Source: an uncultured bacterium
GTDB taxonomy: Bacteria > Pseudomonadota > Gammaproteobacteria > Burkholderiales > Burkholderiaceae_E
Assembly: GCA_903866395.1 (NCBI GenBank)
Contig: CAIPNM010000234.1
Coordinates: forward strand, 1-39,949
DNA length: 39,949 bases
Direction of reading: 5' to 3'
Of the stretch, positions 24,955-34,597 are shown one piece after another. Numbering within the stretch: the stretch's first letter is position 1; every line of letters begins with the position of its first letter. Made by a program: the position numbers and the translations under genes. The notes below the pieces were generated by a model. The model was given only the letters and a program-made list of their open reading frames with translations. It had not been told where the DNA came from and searched no databases.

Positions 24955-26064
24955 TCAGTGCCACACTTCGTTGGCGGTCTCAATCACCAGCCGCAGCTTG
25001 CTGCGCTGGTCTTCCACCGCGATATCGTTGCCGTGAACCGTACTGGAAAAGCCGCACTGCGGCGAGAGCGCCAGCTGCTCGAGCGGCGCGTAGCGCGCGG
25101 CTTCGTCGATTCGGCGCTTGAGCGCGTCTTTGCTCTCCATTGCGCCAAACTTGGTGGTAACCAGACCCAGCACCACGATCTTGCCTTTAGGCAGGAAGCG
25201 CAGTGGCCGGAAGTCGCCGCTACGGTCGTCGTCATACTCGAGAAAGTAGGCGTCGACATTCATGCGGGACAGCAGCGCCTCGGCGACCGGCTCATAGTTA
25301 CCTGCTGCAAAATGCGTGCTCTTGAAATTACCGCGGCACAAGTGAACGCCAATCGTCATGCCGGCGGGTTTGCGCGCGACCACCTTGTTGATGAAGTCGG
25401 CATAGCGGTTGGGAAGTTCGTTGGGATCATCGCCGCGGCTGCGAGCGGCCTCCCGCATTTTTTCATCGCACAGATAAGCGAGGTTGGTATCGTCCATCTG
25501 CACATAGTCGCAGCCGGCGGCGGCCAGCGCGTGAAGCTCATCGCCGTATGCTTTGGCCACGTCGTCATAAAAGGCCGGGTCGAGCTCCGGATAGGCAGCC
25601 TTGCTGATGCCGCCTCGGCCACCACGAAAATGGAGCATGGTGGGCGAGGGGATGGTGACCTTGGCGCGGGTCCCTGCAGGCAGGTTGGCCTTTAAAAAAT
25701 TGAAATCGTCGACCTGAATGTTCCGGGTGTGACGAATGCGCTCGACCACGCGGATTCCTGGCGGCGAAAATTGTTTGGATCCGTCCGGGTTGATAAGTGC
25801 CACTGGGATGTCGGTGGCAACACCACTCAACTGCTCAAGAAAATCGATGTGGAACCAGGTGCGGCGAAATTCGCCGTCGGTGATCGCTTTCAGCCCCACA
25901 TCGTTCTGGAAGGCAATGATCTCAGCAATGGCGCGGTCTTCAACCTTGCGGAGCTCCTCAGCACTGATTTCCCCTTTGGCCTTGCGATCACGGGCTTCAA
26001 GAAGGTATTGGGGGCGAAGAAAACTTCCGACATGGTCGTGTCGGGCGGGCAGGGAATAACTCAC
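24955..26064 (-). CDS. Cobalamin-independent methionine synthase II (MetE C-terminal) family protein
   Basis: A 369-residue protein equal to the C-terminal catalytic half of MetE, similar to YxjG/YxjH-type proteins. All four zinc ligands of MetE are kept: H241 and C243 in VHLCRGN, E276 in FLEYDD and C337 in SPQCGFSS. The N-terminal folate-binding half is absent, so it is not a normal methyltetrahydrofolate-dependent methionine synthase; it may transfer methyl from another donor. GTG 26064 has GAGGTC six bases upstream. It lies between a Liv-type ABC system and a DctPQM system on one strand, which suggests a role in using an imported methylated compound. Confidence 0.9.
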   Translation of the reverse strand: MSYSLPARHDHVGSFLRPQYLLEARDRKAKGEISAEELRKVEDRAIAEIIAFQNDVGLKAITDGEFRRTWFHIDFLEQLSGVATDIPVALINPDGSKQFSPPGIRVVERIRHTRNIQVDDFNFLKANLPAGTRAKVTIPSPTMLHFRGGRGGISKAAYPELDPAFYDDVAKAYGDELHALAAAGCDYVQMDDTNLAYLCDEKMREAARSRGDDPNELPNRYADFINKVVARKPAGMTIGVHLCRGNFKSTHFAAGNYEPVAEALLSRMNVDAYFLEYDDDRSGDFRPLRFLPKGKIVVLGLVTTKFGAMESKDALKRRIDEAARYAPLEQLALSPQCGFSSTVHGNDIAVEDQRSKLRLVIETANEVWH

Positions 26065-26160
26065 GTTGACCTCGGCAGGCGCTTAAAAACGACAGGTAAA
26101 TTGGGCGGCTAGGGCCGAACCGGTGCGGATTCTAACCCCAGTCTTGGCGGGCGATGCCGA

Positions 26161-26904
26161 TTAGGGGTGAACCGCCTCGCCCAGGTAGGCCGCTCGGATA
26201 GCGGGCTGTGCCATCAGGGTTCGTGGGTTGCCCTCGGTAGCGATTCTCCCGCCCTCGAGCACATAGGCGCGGCTAGCAGCCTCCAGGGCACGCACTGCAT
26301 TCTGCTCGATCAGCAAAATGGATACGCCCGAGCGATGGATCTCATGGATGGCCTGGAAAACCTGCTCGACAACCGATGGCGCAAGCCCGAGCGACGGCTC
26401 GTCGATCAGCAGCAGTTTGGGGTGCGCCATGAGAGCACGGCCGAAGGCCACCATCTGTTGTTGGCCACCCGACAAGGTGCCGGCTAACTGCCAGCGGCGC
26501 TCCTTGAGGATGGGGAAGAGCCCATACACGCGCTCCATCGTTTCTGCGCGGCGAGTGCGGGCGAGCGCTCGATAGGCGCCGATGTCCAGATTTTCCTCGA
26601 CGGTCATTTGCCCGAACAGCAGGCGCCCCTCAGGAACGATCGACACGTCGCGATTGCACATCTGGGTGGCCGTCATCCGGGTGACGTCCTCGCCGCGCAG
26701 CACAATCCGACCGGAGCGAACCGGAAGCAAACGCATGATCGTATTGATGAGCGTGGTTTTGCCGGCGCCGTTCGGGCCCACGACAGACACCAGTTCGCCC
26801 TCGTCGACGTGCAGGGTCAGGTCCCAGAGGGCAGGCGCGTCGCCGTACGAAACATTGACGCTTTCAACGCTCAGAAGCCTGGGGGAATCAGCGGCCGGAT
26901 TCAT
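26161..26904 (-). CDS. Branched-chain amino acid-type ABC transporter ATPase (LivF)
   Basis: A protein of about 247 residues. Walker A is GPNGAGKT, the signature is TLSGGQQQM, and Walker B is LLLIDEPSLGLAP, the last a LivF hallmark. ATG 26904 was chosen; GTG 26925 in the same frame would add seven residues. The gene overlaps the end of the upstream LivM-LivG fusion by 17 bases. It is the second ATPase of the Liv-like importer and is the last gene of that set. Confidence 0.93.
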   Translation of the reverse strand: MNPAADSPRLLSVESVNVSYGDAPALWDLTLHVDEGELVSVVGPNGAGKTTLINTIMRLLPVRSGRIVLRGEDVTRMTATQMCNRDVSIVPEGRLLFGQMTVEENLDIGAYRALARTRRAETMERVYGLFPILKERRWQLAGTLSGGQQQMVAFGRALMAHPKLLLIDEPSLGLAPSVVEQVFQAIHEIHRSGVSILLIEQNAVRALEAASRAYVLEGGRIATEGNPRTLMAQPAIRAAYLGEAVHP

Positions 26905-28630
26905 GGGGGGTTCCAAGATACGCACTGATGACCTCGGGGTCGGCGATCACCTTCCGGGGATCGCCACTCGCGATGATCTGACCGTAATTCAGTACGATCA
27001 GACGCTCGCATAGTTCGAGCACAGCCCGCATATTGTGTTCGATGAACACCACGGTTGATCCGCGGTTACGAATCTCGCGGACCAGTGTGATAGCGCTATT
27101 AATTTCCGACGGTGTAAGGCCGGCGAGGACCTCGTCAAGCAGAACCAGCTGCGGCGCCGAGGCAAGTGCGCGCGCGAGTTCGAGGAACTTTCTCTGATGC
27201 AGATTGAGTTCAGTGGGGAGCGCGCGCGCGCGATCAGCCAAACCGACGAACTCAAGCCAGTGCATCGCCTGGCGCTCTGCTTGGGCCCGTGAAAGTTGCC
27301 GACCACCAAACATGCCAGCCAGCGTGGCGTTCTCGAGCACGGTGAGCGTTACGAAGGGGCGCGGTATCTGATAAGTGCGGGCGATGCCGGCATGTGCCGC
27401 CTGATAGGCTGGCTGCGGCACGAGATCTGTGCCGTTGAAGACCACGCTTCCTTGCTCGGGCTTGTAGAGGCCGCTGATGACGTTGACCATGGTCGACTTG
27501 CCGGAGCCGTTGGGCCCGACCAGGCCCAGGATTTCGCCTCTTCGGACTTCCAGGCTGACGTCGTTCAGCGCCCGTACACCCGTGAACTGCTTGGTGACAT
27601 GGTTGACGGAGAGAATCAGGTCGCCAGCCAGGCCCTGACGGGCAATCGGCGGCGGTGAGAGCGGCTCCGGAAGGGGTTTCGGGGCAGACGCGCGCTTGCG
27701 CCACCAGCGAATCAGCTGCCCCATGATGCCCTGCGGCATGAACAGAATGACGACGATAAGGATGAGGCCGATGGCCGCACGCCCCGCCACCGCGAAGTCA
27801 CCCGCGGTAAAGGAATAGAGAAGCGCGGTGATCACTGCCGCGCCCACGGCGGGGCCAAACCAGTGGCGCGAACCACCCAGAACGCTCATCAGAACCACAT
27901 TGAGCGGCACAACGATATTGAACACCTCGCCAACGGTGACATAAGACACAAACACCGAATGAATCCCGCCTGCCACCCCAGCGAAGGCGCAGGAAATGCC
28001 GAAGGCGAACAGCTTGTAGCGATAGGTGGGGACGCCTTGAACCTCGGCGACATCTTCATCATCGTGAATTGCAAACAGCGCAGAGCCCAGGCGACCGCAG
28101 TAAATCCAGTAGGCCACCCAGAGCATGACCGCAGCCAGCGCGAGGATAATCAGGTAGAAGCTTCCTGACGGAGTGGGGCCGATTGCGGGAATTGGCACAG
28201 CCGACAAATAAACGCCTGGGCCACCATCGATTGGGGTGTTGAGGATGATCGTGCCGATCACAAACGTGATGGCGAGCGTAAGGAGACCGAAGAGCTCCCC
28301 TCGCAAACTTCGTAGCCGAAACACGATCGCGCCCAGGGCCACGCCGAAAACGGCCGCCATGAGACCCGCGATCGGGAGCGTGGCAAGAAAGGGCCAGTCG
28401 AGCTTGCCCGCTAAAACCGCGGTGGTGTAGATGCCAACGCCGAAAAAAGCGCCGTGACCGAACGAGAAATAACCGGAATAGCCGGACAAAATGTTCCATG
28501 ACGTTGCGAGCACGATCCAGTGCAGCACGAGGTACAGGAAAGTTTCATAGAAAGCAGGCAGCTTCAGAAGCGGAACCGCCGCGAGCAGCGGCAGAATCAC
28601 CAAAAAGCCTGCGATGACGCGTCGGTCCAT
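26888..28630 (-). CDS. Fused LivM permease and LivG ATPase
   Basis: A 580-residue fusion. Residues 1-305 are a LivM-type permease with about eight to ten spans, including the [18 protein letters not shown] and [16 protein letters not shown] blocks. A basic, Pro-rich linker (about 306-335) leads to a LivG-type ATPase with Walker [10 protein letters not shown] (372-380) and Walker [12 protein letters not shown]. The ABC signature reads LNLHQRK in place of LSGGQ, a divergent form that occurs in one LivG branch. ATG 28630 was chosen because homology starts there, one base after the LivH stop, with AAGG upstream. Confidence 0.93.
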   Translation of the reverse strand: MDRRVIAGFLVILPLLAAVPLLKLPAFYETFLYLVLHWIVLATSWNILSGYSGYFSFGHGAFFGVGIYTTAVLAGKLDWPFLATLPIAGLMAAVFGVALGAIVFRLRSLRGELFGLLTLAITFVIGTIILNTPIDGGPGVYLSAVPIPAIGPTPSGSFYLIILALAAVMLWVAYWIYCGRLGSALFAIHDDEDVAEVQGVPTYRYKLFAFGISCAFAGVAGGIHSVFVSYVTVGEVFNIVVPLNVVLMSVLGGSRHWFGPAVGAAVITALLYSFTAGDFAVAGRAAIGLILIVVILFMPQGIMGQLIRWWRKRASAPKPLPEPLSPPPIARQGLAGDLILSVNHVTKQFTGVRALNDVSLEVRRGEILGLVGPNGSGKSTMVNVISGLYKPEQGSVVFNGTDLVPQPAYQAAHAGIARTYQIPRPFVTLTVLENATLAGMFGGRQLSRAQAERQAMHWLEFVGLADRARALPTELNLHQRKFLELARALASAPQLVLLDEVLAGLTPSEINSAITLVREIRNRGSTVVFIEHNMRAVLELCERLIVLNYGQIIASGDPRKVIADPEVISAYLGTPHESGR

Positions 28631-28631
28631 G

Positions 28632-29489
28632 TCAGGCCTTACCGGGTCTAAGCAGCAACACCGCAATCAACAGCGAGAACGAGACCAGCGGCGCCCACGC
28701 AGGGGCCGTGACAGCCATGGTGGCTGCTTCAGACAAACCGATCACGATTCCGGCCACCAGTGGGCCTAGCGGGTTACCCAAGCCGCCTATCATCACCGCG
28801 GAAAACACCACGCCCACCCACGCGTAGATCTGCGAGGGGGCCAGCGTGAAACTGAGCGCGAGACAGGCTCCGGCGACGCCAGCAAAGGCAGAAGCTGCAC
28901 CTGACAGCACCAGCGCAAGCATGGGCTCATTGATGCCAAAGGCAGCGGCCATACGCGGATTTTCGGACATGGCCCGCATCGCTTTGCCAAGCGCGGTGTA
29001 GCGCAGGAGCGCCCAGGCTGCGAGCGACAGCGCAATCGCGATCAGTAGCGTCATGAGTTCGGGCAACGGGAAGAATAGCTGACCGACCTGGAATTTGATG
29101 TCGCTATAGGACGACTCGAGCTTTCGATAGTCGGCCGACCAGATCCACTGAATGATGCTTTCGATAATGACGGTCAGACCGAAGGTCACCAGCAGCGAGT
29201 TGAATGGCGTGACCTTAAACCGTGCAAAGACCCAGTGCATCGCCATGCCGATCACGAAAAAGCCCGGCACGATGATGATCATGGTGAGAAACGGATCAAG
29301 CTTGAAGTGCTCGGACAACTGATAGGTGAGGTAGGCGCCAAGGAAGGCGAGGGCGAAGTGCGCCAGATTGATCTGGCGCAGCATTCCCCAGGACAGGCTC
29401 AACCCCAGTCCGAGCAGGCCGTAGAGGCCCCCAATGAACAGCCCGGACAGCAGTGACTGTCCGAGCAGTTCTAGGCTGGGCATATTCAT
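28632..29489 (-). CDS. Branched-chain amino acid-type ABC transporter permease (LivH)
   Basis: A 285-residue inner-membrane permease with about eight spans. Blocks typical of LivH are LFIGGLYGLLGLGLSLSWGMLRQINLAH at the N-terminus (residues 15-42) and AWVGVVFSAVMIGGLGNPLGPLVAGIVIG near the C-terminus (residues 223-251). ATG 29489 or, two codons on, ATG 29483 can start it; only a weak GAG lies upstream. It is three bases after the receptor gene and one base before the LivM-LivG fusion, so the set is one transcription unit. Confidence 0.93.
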   Translation of the reverse strand: MNMPSLELLGQSLLSGLFIGGLYGLLGLGLSLSWGMLRQINLAHFALAFLGAYLTYQLSEHFKLDPFLTMIIIVPGFFVIGMAMHWVFARFKVTPFNSLLVTFGLTVIIESIIQWIWSADYRKLESSYSDIKFQVGQLFFPLPELMTLLIAIALSLAAWALLRYTALGKAMRAMSENPRMAAAFGINEPMLALVLSGAASAFAGVAGACLALSFTLAPSQIYAWVGVVFSAVMIGGLGNPLGPLVAGIVIGLSEAATMAVTAPAWAPLVSFSLLIAVLLLRPGKA

Positions 29490-29492
29490 CGC

Positions 29493-30710
29493 TCAGGGCG
29501 TCTTGAGCGCGGCGCCAGGCTTGGCGAAGGGCTTGGGCCAGACCACCGCCCACTCGCCGTTCTGCACTTGCTTGAGCTTGGTGAGATCGTCGCCGTAATT
29601 GTTCACCCCATCAAAACGCATAGGCCCCTGGATGGTGTTGACGGTGTTTTTCTTGAGCCACGCGGACAGCGTTTTGTCATCGAGCGACTTGGTGGCGTTG
29701 ACCGCCGTCTCAAACACCTGCCAGGCGGAATAGGATGCCGCGGCCTGGGTGTCGACCGTGGTGTCCGGCAGCGATGCCTTGGCGGCCCGCTCGTTGAAGA
29801 TCTTCGAGAATTCAACCGCCCCGGCGTTCTTCATCATAGGCTCATGCTGTTCGAAAATGGTCATCGCGAGCCCGAGGTTGCCGTCGGGCGACTTAATCAT
29901 CGGCCCCGGTGACGGCAGGAAGTGGAACATGGTGGGCGGCGCGTAATCGATCTTCTTCATGGCGTCGAGCAGCAGCATGCCCTCCAGAGCGATGACGCCG
30001 CCCCAGATGAAGTCGGGGCGTGCTGCCTTCAGCCGGCTGGCGATTGCGCCGAAGTCGCGGTTGCCGAATTCCCACTCCAGCCACAACACCTCCTGCAGGC
30101 CACGCTTCTTCGCGACGTCGCGCGCGCCGACCGACATGAAGTGCACGGACGGAAATTTGGAGGTGACGATCGCGATGGTCTTGGGTGGCTTAGGGCCAGC
30201 GGCTAGGGCATCGAGCACCATGTTGGGGCCCGAGCTTTCCGGAGTTGGGCCGGTCGCCCAGGTTGGGAACTGCATGTCGTATTTGGCAAGGCTGGGGATG
30301 CCAAAAGTGTGATGAACGAGAATCTTTCCGTAGCGCTGAGCAACGCCCATGGCCGACAGAATATTGGCCGTCGCATAGGGGCCAATCAGCAAGTCAACCT
30401 TATCCACGGTCACCAGTTGCTCATAGAGCGTACGGGCGAGATCAGGCTTTGACTGATCGTCTTTCAGCACCCATTCCACTGGACGCCCAAGCAGTCCGCC
30501 GCGCTTGTTCAGCTGCTCAACATAAATTTCACCGGTGAGCTTGTGAATCATGGCGGTGGCCGATAGTGGCCCGGTGAGCGCAAGCGTGCCCCCGACACGG
30601 ACTGGCGCGCCTGATTGCGCCAAGGCAGCGCCCGCAAACGGCATGGACAGTAAGGGTGCGCCGGCAGCGGCGAGTAGTGGCTTGAGTGCCTCTCTACGGT
30701 TCGTTTTCAT
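29493..30710 (-). CDS. ABC transporter substrate-binding protein (LivK/peripla_BP_6 family)
   Basis: A 405-residue periplasmic receptor of the type I fold used by Liv-like importers. The signal has a twin-arginine-like start (NRREALKPLLAAAG) with cleavage near AALAQ. Mature features include VRVGGTLALTGPLSATA, EYVEQLNKRGG-like YVEQLNKRGGLLGRPVEWV, and LIGPYATANILSA. ATG 30710 has a very strong ribosome site, AGGAGGAGAC. It starts the LivKHMGF set, 61 bases downstream of the amidohydrolase. Family members bind amino acids, amides, urea and aromatic acids; the ligand is unknown here. Confidence 0.93.
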   Translation of the reverse strand: MKTNRREALKPLLAAAGAPLLSMPFAGAALAQSGAPVRVGGTLALTGPLSATAMIHKLTGEIYVEQLNKRGGLLGRPVEWVLKDDQSKPDLARTLYEQLVTVDKVDLLIGPYATANILSAMGVAQRYGKILVHHTFGIPSLAKYDMQFPTWATGPTPESSGPNMVLDALAAGPKPPKTIAIVTSKFPSVHFMSVGARDVAKKRGLQEVLWLEWEFGNRDFGAIASRLKAARPDFIWGGVIALEGMLLLDAMKKIDYAPPTMFHFLPSPGPMIKSPDGNLGLAMTIFEQHEPMMKNAGAVEFSKIFNERAAKASLPDTTVDTQAAASYSAWQVFETAVNATKSLDDKTLSAWLKKNTVNTIQGPMRFDGVNNYGDDLTKLKQVQNGEWAVVWPKPFAKPGAALKTP

Positions 30711-30771
30711 GTCTCCTCCTGGGGTGATTGAACGGGTTTGGCGGCATGCCGCCCACGCGGCGTTTGGTTGT

Positions 30772-32139
30772 TCAGTGCGCGGCTGCCTGCAGCCGTGCCT
30801 CTAACTCACGCATGATGCGCAGCCCCGAGACCACCAGCTGCTGCTGGCGATCAGCTAGCGCACCGAATGCCATCCGGCCATCGCGCTTGCGGAACTCGCC
30901 TGCGATCATGACCGAATCAATGTTGGCAAGGCTCGCCTGGGTGACCAGCGTGGCAATTGGGTCGTGCATGGGCTGCATATTGAGATCAGTAGCCCGGACC
31001 ATGATGAGATCGGCTTGCTTGCCCGGGGTGAGCGACCCGATCCGGTCCTGCATCTTCAGCATGCGAGCGCCTTCAACCGTGATCCAGCTGAGCGCTTCGC
31101 GCGCGGTAATGGTGCCGGTGTCAGGTAGTTTTCCGTCTCGAGCCTTGGCACGTGCGTTATCAAAGGCCTTTTGAGAGGCGAGTGCCATGCGCGCAACCGT
31201 AAACATATCGCCGCTGATGCATGACTCGAGATCAACCCCAAGTGAGGGCTGGGCGCCCAGGTCGCGGAGCCGCCCGGTGATTGCAAACCCGTGGCCCTGA
31301 AACATTTCGGTTTCGGGTGTGAGCGAGAAGCTGACGCCGCGATCCAACATGAACTTGAGCTGTGCGTCGGTCAGGTCGTTCCCGTGAACGATATTGTTGT
31401 TGTCACCCAGTAGACCTGCCTGCCCCAGGCGATCCCAGCCGTCGGGCACGCGCGCCGCGGCGCCCGCGCAGTGCATGCTGGCGATGAGCCCGAACTCGCG
31501 CGCGAGCTGAAAATCATCCACTGCGACGTCATAGGTGGAGTAGTGCGGCCCGAGAATGGCGAGCCCGAGCGTCATCAGCTGATCGCGCGAGCTGAAGCGA
31601 GATTTGAGTAAACGCTCCACTTCGCTTCTGGGGTGTGGCACTTCCCAAAAAGGTTTCTGCCCAGGCTTGGGGTCGGGCTTGGGCGAGCCATGGAAAAACA
31701 CGGCGCGAATCTGCGACTCGGCCAAGCCGTCAATTGCCGCGTCGGTATGCGCTGGCGTGGGATTGTTATGACACCAGTCGGCGAGTGTGGTGGTGCCGCA
31801 GTTGATCTGGTTTAAGGCGCCCACGAGCGTGGCGATGCGGATGTCCTCGGGCGTAAACAACGTGGCGAGGCCCGCATGCATCTTCTTAAAGTACTCGAGG
31901 ATGGTCCAGTTGGCAGCTACGCCCCGTAACCCCGTCTGCCAGGTATGCATGTGCGCATTAACCAGGCCCGGTGCCACGATCATGCCGCCGGCATTGACCA
32001 CCTCAGCGCCAGATGCGGACAAACTGGGGCCGACCGAAACGATTCGGTCGCCCTCGATCAGAACGTCCCCACGGGAGAGGTCGCCCAGCTTGGCATCCAT
32101 CGTGACTACCAAGCCGCCTTGAATCAGGGTCTGTTTCAT
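30772..32139 (-). CDS. Amidohydrolase, ATZ/TRZ-type (deaminase or chlorohydrolase-like)
   Basis: A 455-residue metal-dependent hydrolase of the branch that includes guanine, cytosine and S-adenosylhomocysteine deaminases and atrazine chlorohydrolase. The mononuclear metal site is complete: H63 and H65 in NAHMHTWQ, H223 in SMHCAG, H252 in VHGND and D303 in GVDLES. It would remove an amino group or a leaving group from an N-heterocycle in the cytoplasm. ATG 32139 was chosen; homology begins there and GAG lies upstream. It is directly upstream of a Liv-type importer, so uptake and deamination of the same compound is likely. Confidence 0.92.
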   Translation of the reverse strand: MKQTLIQGGLVVTMDAKLGDLSRGDVLIEGDRIVSVGPSLSASGAEVVNAGGMIVAPGLVNAHMHTWQTGLRGVAANWTILEYFKKMHAGLATLFTPEDIRIATLVGALNQINCGTTTLADWCHNNPTPAHTDAAIDGLAESQIRAVFFHGSPKPDPKPGQKPFWEVPHPRSEVERLLKSRFSSRDQLMTLGLAILGPHYSTYDVAVDDFQLAREFGLIASMHCAGAAARVPDGWDRLGQAGLLGDNNNIVHGNDLTDAQLKFMLDRGVSFSLTPETEMFQGHGFAITGRLRDLGAQPSLGVDLESCISGDMFTVARMALASQKAFDNARAKARDGKLPDTGTITAREALSWITVEGARMLKMQDRIGSLTPGKQADLIMVRATDLNMQPMHDPIATLVTQASLANIDSVMIAGEFRKRDGRMAFGALADRQQQLVVSGLRIMRELEARLQAAAH

Positions 32140-32269
32140 ATTGAACTCACAGGGTTCGCGCCCGGCTGGATATTGGCGCAATTTGCCGCAGGCAGCAAGG
32201 ACGGTTGGGGGACTCTAGGGGGCATGCTGCCTTCGATTGCGAGGCGCTTGGTCGTGAACAGACGTGCGC

Positions 32270-33448
32270 TCAGCCATCGATGAGACCGCGCTCGCGCAGC
32301 CAGTCGGTGGTGAGCGATACGGCCTCTCGCATGAGATTGGGCTGTCCAACGAAATAATGGGTGGCGCCACGAACAACGCGCATCGTTTTGTCTGCGCTCG
32401 CCACTGCGCGGTAGATCTGTCCGGTGTGCGATTGCGGCACTGCATCATCAGCCGAGTGCTCGATGGCAAGAAAGGGCACGTGAATGCCTTCTGCACTTCG
32501 AACCCCGTCTGCATTGCTGTCATCGATCGACCACTGTGACAACCACGAGCGCAGGGTTGAAAATCGAGCGAGGCCCACCGGCCCGTTGTTGGCCACCTCG
32601 GGCACCCCCATGAAGCAGGTGCCGATCGGCCGGTCGTTTGGCTCGATGCTGCCGTCCAGAAACCGGGGGTCGGCCATGGTTCGGTGCGTGACGAACCCTC
32701 GCTCCAGCTCCCGGCCGCCACTGCGCTTGAGCTGCTCGAGCGTGTCCTGCACCCAGGCCGTGCGGCGGCGAGCCCGGGCGAGTTGCGCGGCGCGAAATTT
32801 TGCGAGCCACTCGGCGCTATAGGGAGGCTTTCTGTCCGGATGATAAAGATCGAGCTCAGGATCGCGACGATCAGGATCGTTTTCGTCGAGCACGCTGGGA
32901 TCGATCCACTCAGAGAAGGTGTGCGCGCGTGACATGTGTGCAGCCTGGAACATGACCGCATCGGCAGGAATCAGCCCGGCAGTCATGATCGAGCAAGGGT
33001 CGCCCGCTGGGGTGTGAGAAATGGAGGGCCGCTCAGCCTGCGACTGATAGAAAAGCGAGAGCGATCCGCCGCCCGACCAGCCGGCGAGCACCACCTTCTC
33101 GTAGCGCCAGACCTCGCGCGCATGGCGGATGTAGGCACCCAGATCGACGATCACGTTTTCCATGATCAGCGCGCTGTCGTTGCGGGCGTATCGACTGCCT
33201 GCGCAGAGCACATGCTGGCCGCTTTCGGCCATGGCCCGCGGCATGGGAAGCAGTTGCAGCGTGCTTGCCGGGTGCATGTAGATGATCAAGGTTCGCGACG
33301 GGACGCCTTCGGGAATGTAGCGAATTCCCTCTAAATGTACGGTTCCTACAGAGCCCGAAAATCCATAGACCGATTTAAAGGCGGATTGCTCGGGGAACTG
33401 GACATGAACCCACTCCGATTGGACACGGTGCAAGGCTGCTGCATTCAA
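32270..33448 (-). CDS. Alpha/beta hydrolase
   Basis: A 392-residue serine hydrolase. The nucleophile elbow GWSGGGS has Ser125; YMHPAS near residue 58 matches the oxyanion turn; and a C-terminal GATHYF supplies a likely catalytic His. An acid is expected near EHSADDAVPQ. No signal peptide is seen. No ATG lies near the start in frame; TTG 33448 is used, with CGGAGC upstream at workable spacing. A longer middle region than in a minimal hydrolase may form a cap. It lies 42 bases after the VOC gene and 130 bases before the amidohydrolase. Ester or amide substrate unknown. Confidence 0.85.
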   Translation of the reverse strand: MNAAALHRVQSEWVHVQFPEQSAFKSVYGFSGSVGTVHLEGIRYIPEGVPSRTLIIYMHPASTLQLLPMPRAMAESGQHVLCAGSRYARNDSALIMENVIVDLGAYIRHAREVWRYEKVVLAGWSGGGSLSLFYQSQAERPSISHTPAGDPCSIMTAGLIPADAVMFQAAHMSRAHTFSEWIDPSVLDENDPDRRDPELDLYHPDRKPPYSAEWLAKFRAAQLARARRRTAWVQDTLEQLKRSGGRELERGFVTHRTMADPRFLDGSIEPNDRPIGTCFMGVPEVANNGPVGLARFSTLRSWLSQWSIDDSNADGVRSAEGIHVPFLAIEHSADDAVPQSHTGQIYRAVASADKTMRVVRGATHYFVGQPNLMREAVSLTTDWLRERGLIDG

Positions 33449-33490
33449 GGCGGGCGCTCCGGTGAATGAAGGCTGAAGGGAAAAAGGGGG

Positions 33491-34015
33491 CTAGCGGGAC
33501 GCCAAACTTTGTTGCTTTTCGCGGGTCCAGCTATCGCACAGCGCTCGGGCGCCAGAACGATAGCCACTCAGCATCTGCTCCGACGCGATTTCAGCGGTAA
33601 GTTCGAGGCGGATACCGTTCGGGTCGAAGAAGTAAATGGAATGAACATAGCCGTCGTGGTCCACGGGACCCAGAACCGAGACCCCCGCTGCAATCAGGCG
33701 CTTGCGGGCAGCGTCTAGAGCCTCAAGCGTATCGACCCGAAGCGCGAGGTGGTTGACCCACGAAGGCGTGTTGGGTGACGGCGCTGCGGTTTGTCCATCA
33801 CCCAGATCAAAAAAGGCGATGCAACTGCCATCGCGCATCTGAAAGAACAGGTGCAGATGCGGGTTCTCGTCGCCGGTGCTGGGAACCCGCTCGTTTCGAA
33901 TCGCGTGCACCAGGGGCAAACCGAGCAGGTCTTCATAGAAGCGTCGGGTTTCCTCGGCATCGCGGCAACGCCACGCGAAATGATGCAGCTGACGAATCGG
34001 CACGAAATCAGACAT
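33491..34015 (-). CDS. VOC family protein (glyoxalase/extradiol dioxygenase fold)
   Basis: A 174-residue protein with two beta-alpha-beta-beta-beta units. The first opens LHHFAWRC with metal ligand H12; the second has WVNHLALRV with H89 and ends FDPNGIRLELTAE with E138. These three fit a VOC metal site. The fold covers glyoxalases, ring-cleaving dioxygenases and fosfomycin-type resistance proteins, so the reaction is open. ATG 34015 follows CAGGAGACC. It is followed after 42 bases by the alpha/beta hydrolase gene; a dioxygenase-hydrolase pair would suit aromatic ring breakdown. Confidence 0.88.
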   Translation of the reverse strand: MSDFVPIRQLHHFAWRCRDAEETRRFYEDLLGLPLVHAIRNERVPSTGDENPHLHLFFQMRDGSCIAFFDLGDGQTAAPSPNTPSWVNHLALRVDTLEALDAARKRLIAAGVSVLGPVDHDGYVHSIYFFDPNGIRLELTAEIASEQMLSGYRSGARALCDSWTREKQQSLASR

Positions 34016-34078
34016 GGCGGTCTCCTGAAATCAGTCCTGTCGCCGCGACAGGTCGAAATAGCGGGTGGACAGATCGGT

Positions 34079-34400
34079 TTAAGCCGCAAGTTCAGCGCAC
34101 GACCCCTCCCGCACAACCCGCCCCTTGTTGAGCACATAGGCGCGCTCAGCAAATAACAGCGCATTATCGAGCTTCTGCCCCACGATTAGAAGCGTCGAGC
34201 TCACGCGTTTCAGCGCATCAAGCGCTGAGAGGATTACCTGGATCACAAGTGGTGCGAGGGCTGGTCGATCGGTTCTTGACCGTCGACGGTGATCGAGCCA
34301 TTTGCTCGGGGCAGAAGCCCGGAAATGGCGGCTAACACCGTGCTTGTGCCCGCGCCGTGCGTTCCAAGTAGCGCAATCGTTTGGCCCCAGGCCCCCCATC
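34079..34400 (-). pseudogene. Remnant of a LivF-type ABC ATPase
   Basis: Broken gene. On the minus strand around 34365-34339 one frame reads GTHGAGTST, a Walker A in which the invariant Lys is Thr, followed by VLAAISGLLPRANGSITVDG, clear LivF sequence. Another frame then resumes at LAPLVIQVILSALDALKRV and runs to a stop at 34079 through AYVLNKGRVVREG, the LivF C-terminus. About 110 residues with the Q-loop, signature and Walker B are missing between the two parts, and the frame is shifted. It cannot make an active ATPase. Confidence 0.78.
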
Positions 34401-34457
34401 AGGTTGACAATGGCGATGGTGTCGTCGTGGGTTTAGCCCTCATTGAGCAGGGACTGT

Positions 34458-34597
34458 TTAAGTACGGGCAAGGGCCGCCAGGTCATCCAGGTAGGCCTCG
34501 ACCACCGCTCGATCAGAACGGATCTGATCCGGCGCGCCTTCGGCGATTCGCCGGCCCGAATTGAGCACGACGACCCGCCAATGCGGCGCCCGGTGAA
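34458..34597 (-). pseudogene. Remnant of a LivG-type ABC ATPase, C-terminal end
   Basis: Directly after the FMN reductase stop, one minus-strand frame reads VVVLNSGRRIAEGAPDQIR and AVVEAYLDD, the usual C-terminus of LivG, to a stop at 34458. All upstream ATPase motifs are absent. With the LivF remnant it marks a lost second Liv transporter. Confidence 0.68.

Noticed and set aside
30735..30765. GGCGGCATGCCGCC palindrome between the amidohydrolase and LivK genes
   Set aside because: As a perfect palindrome it leaves almost no loop, and no T-run follows; not called as terminator or operator.
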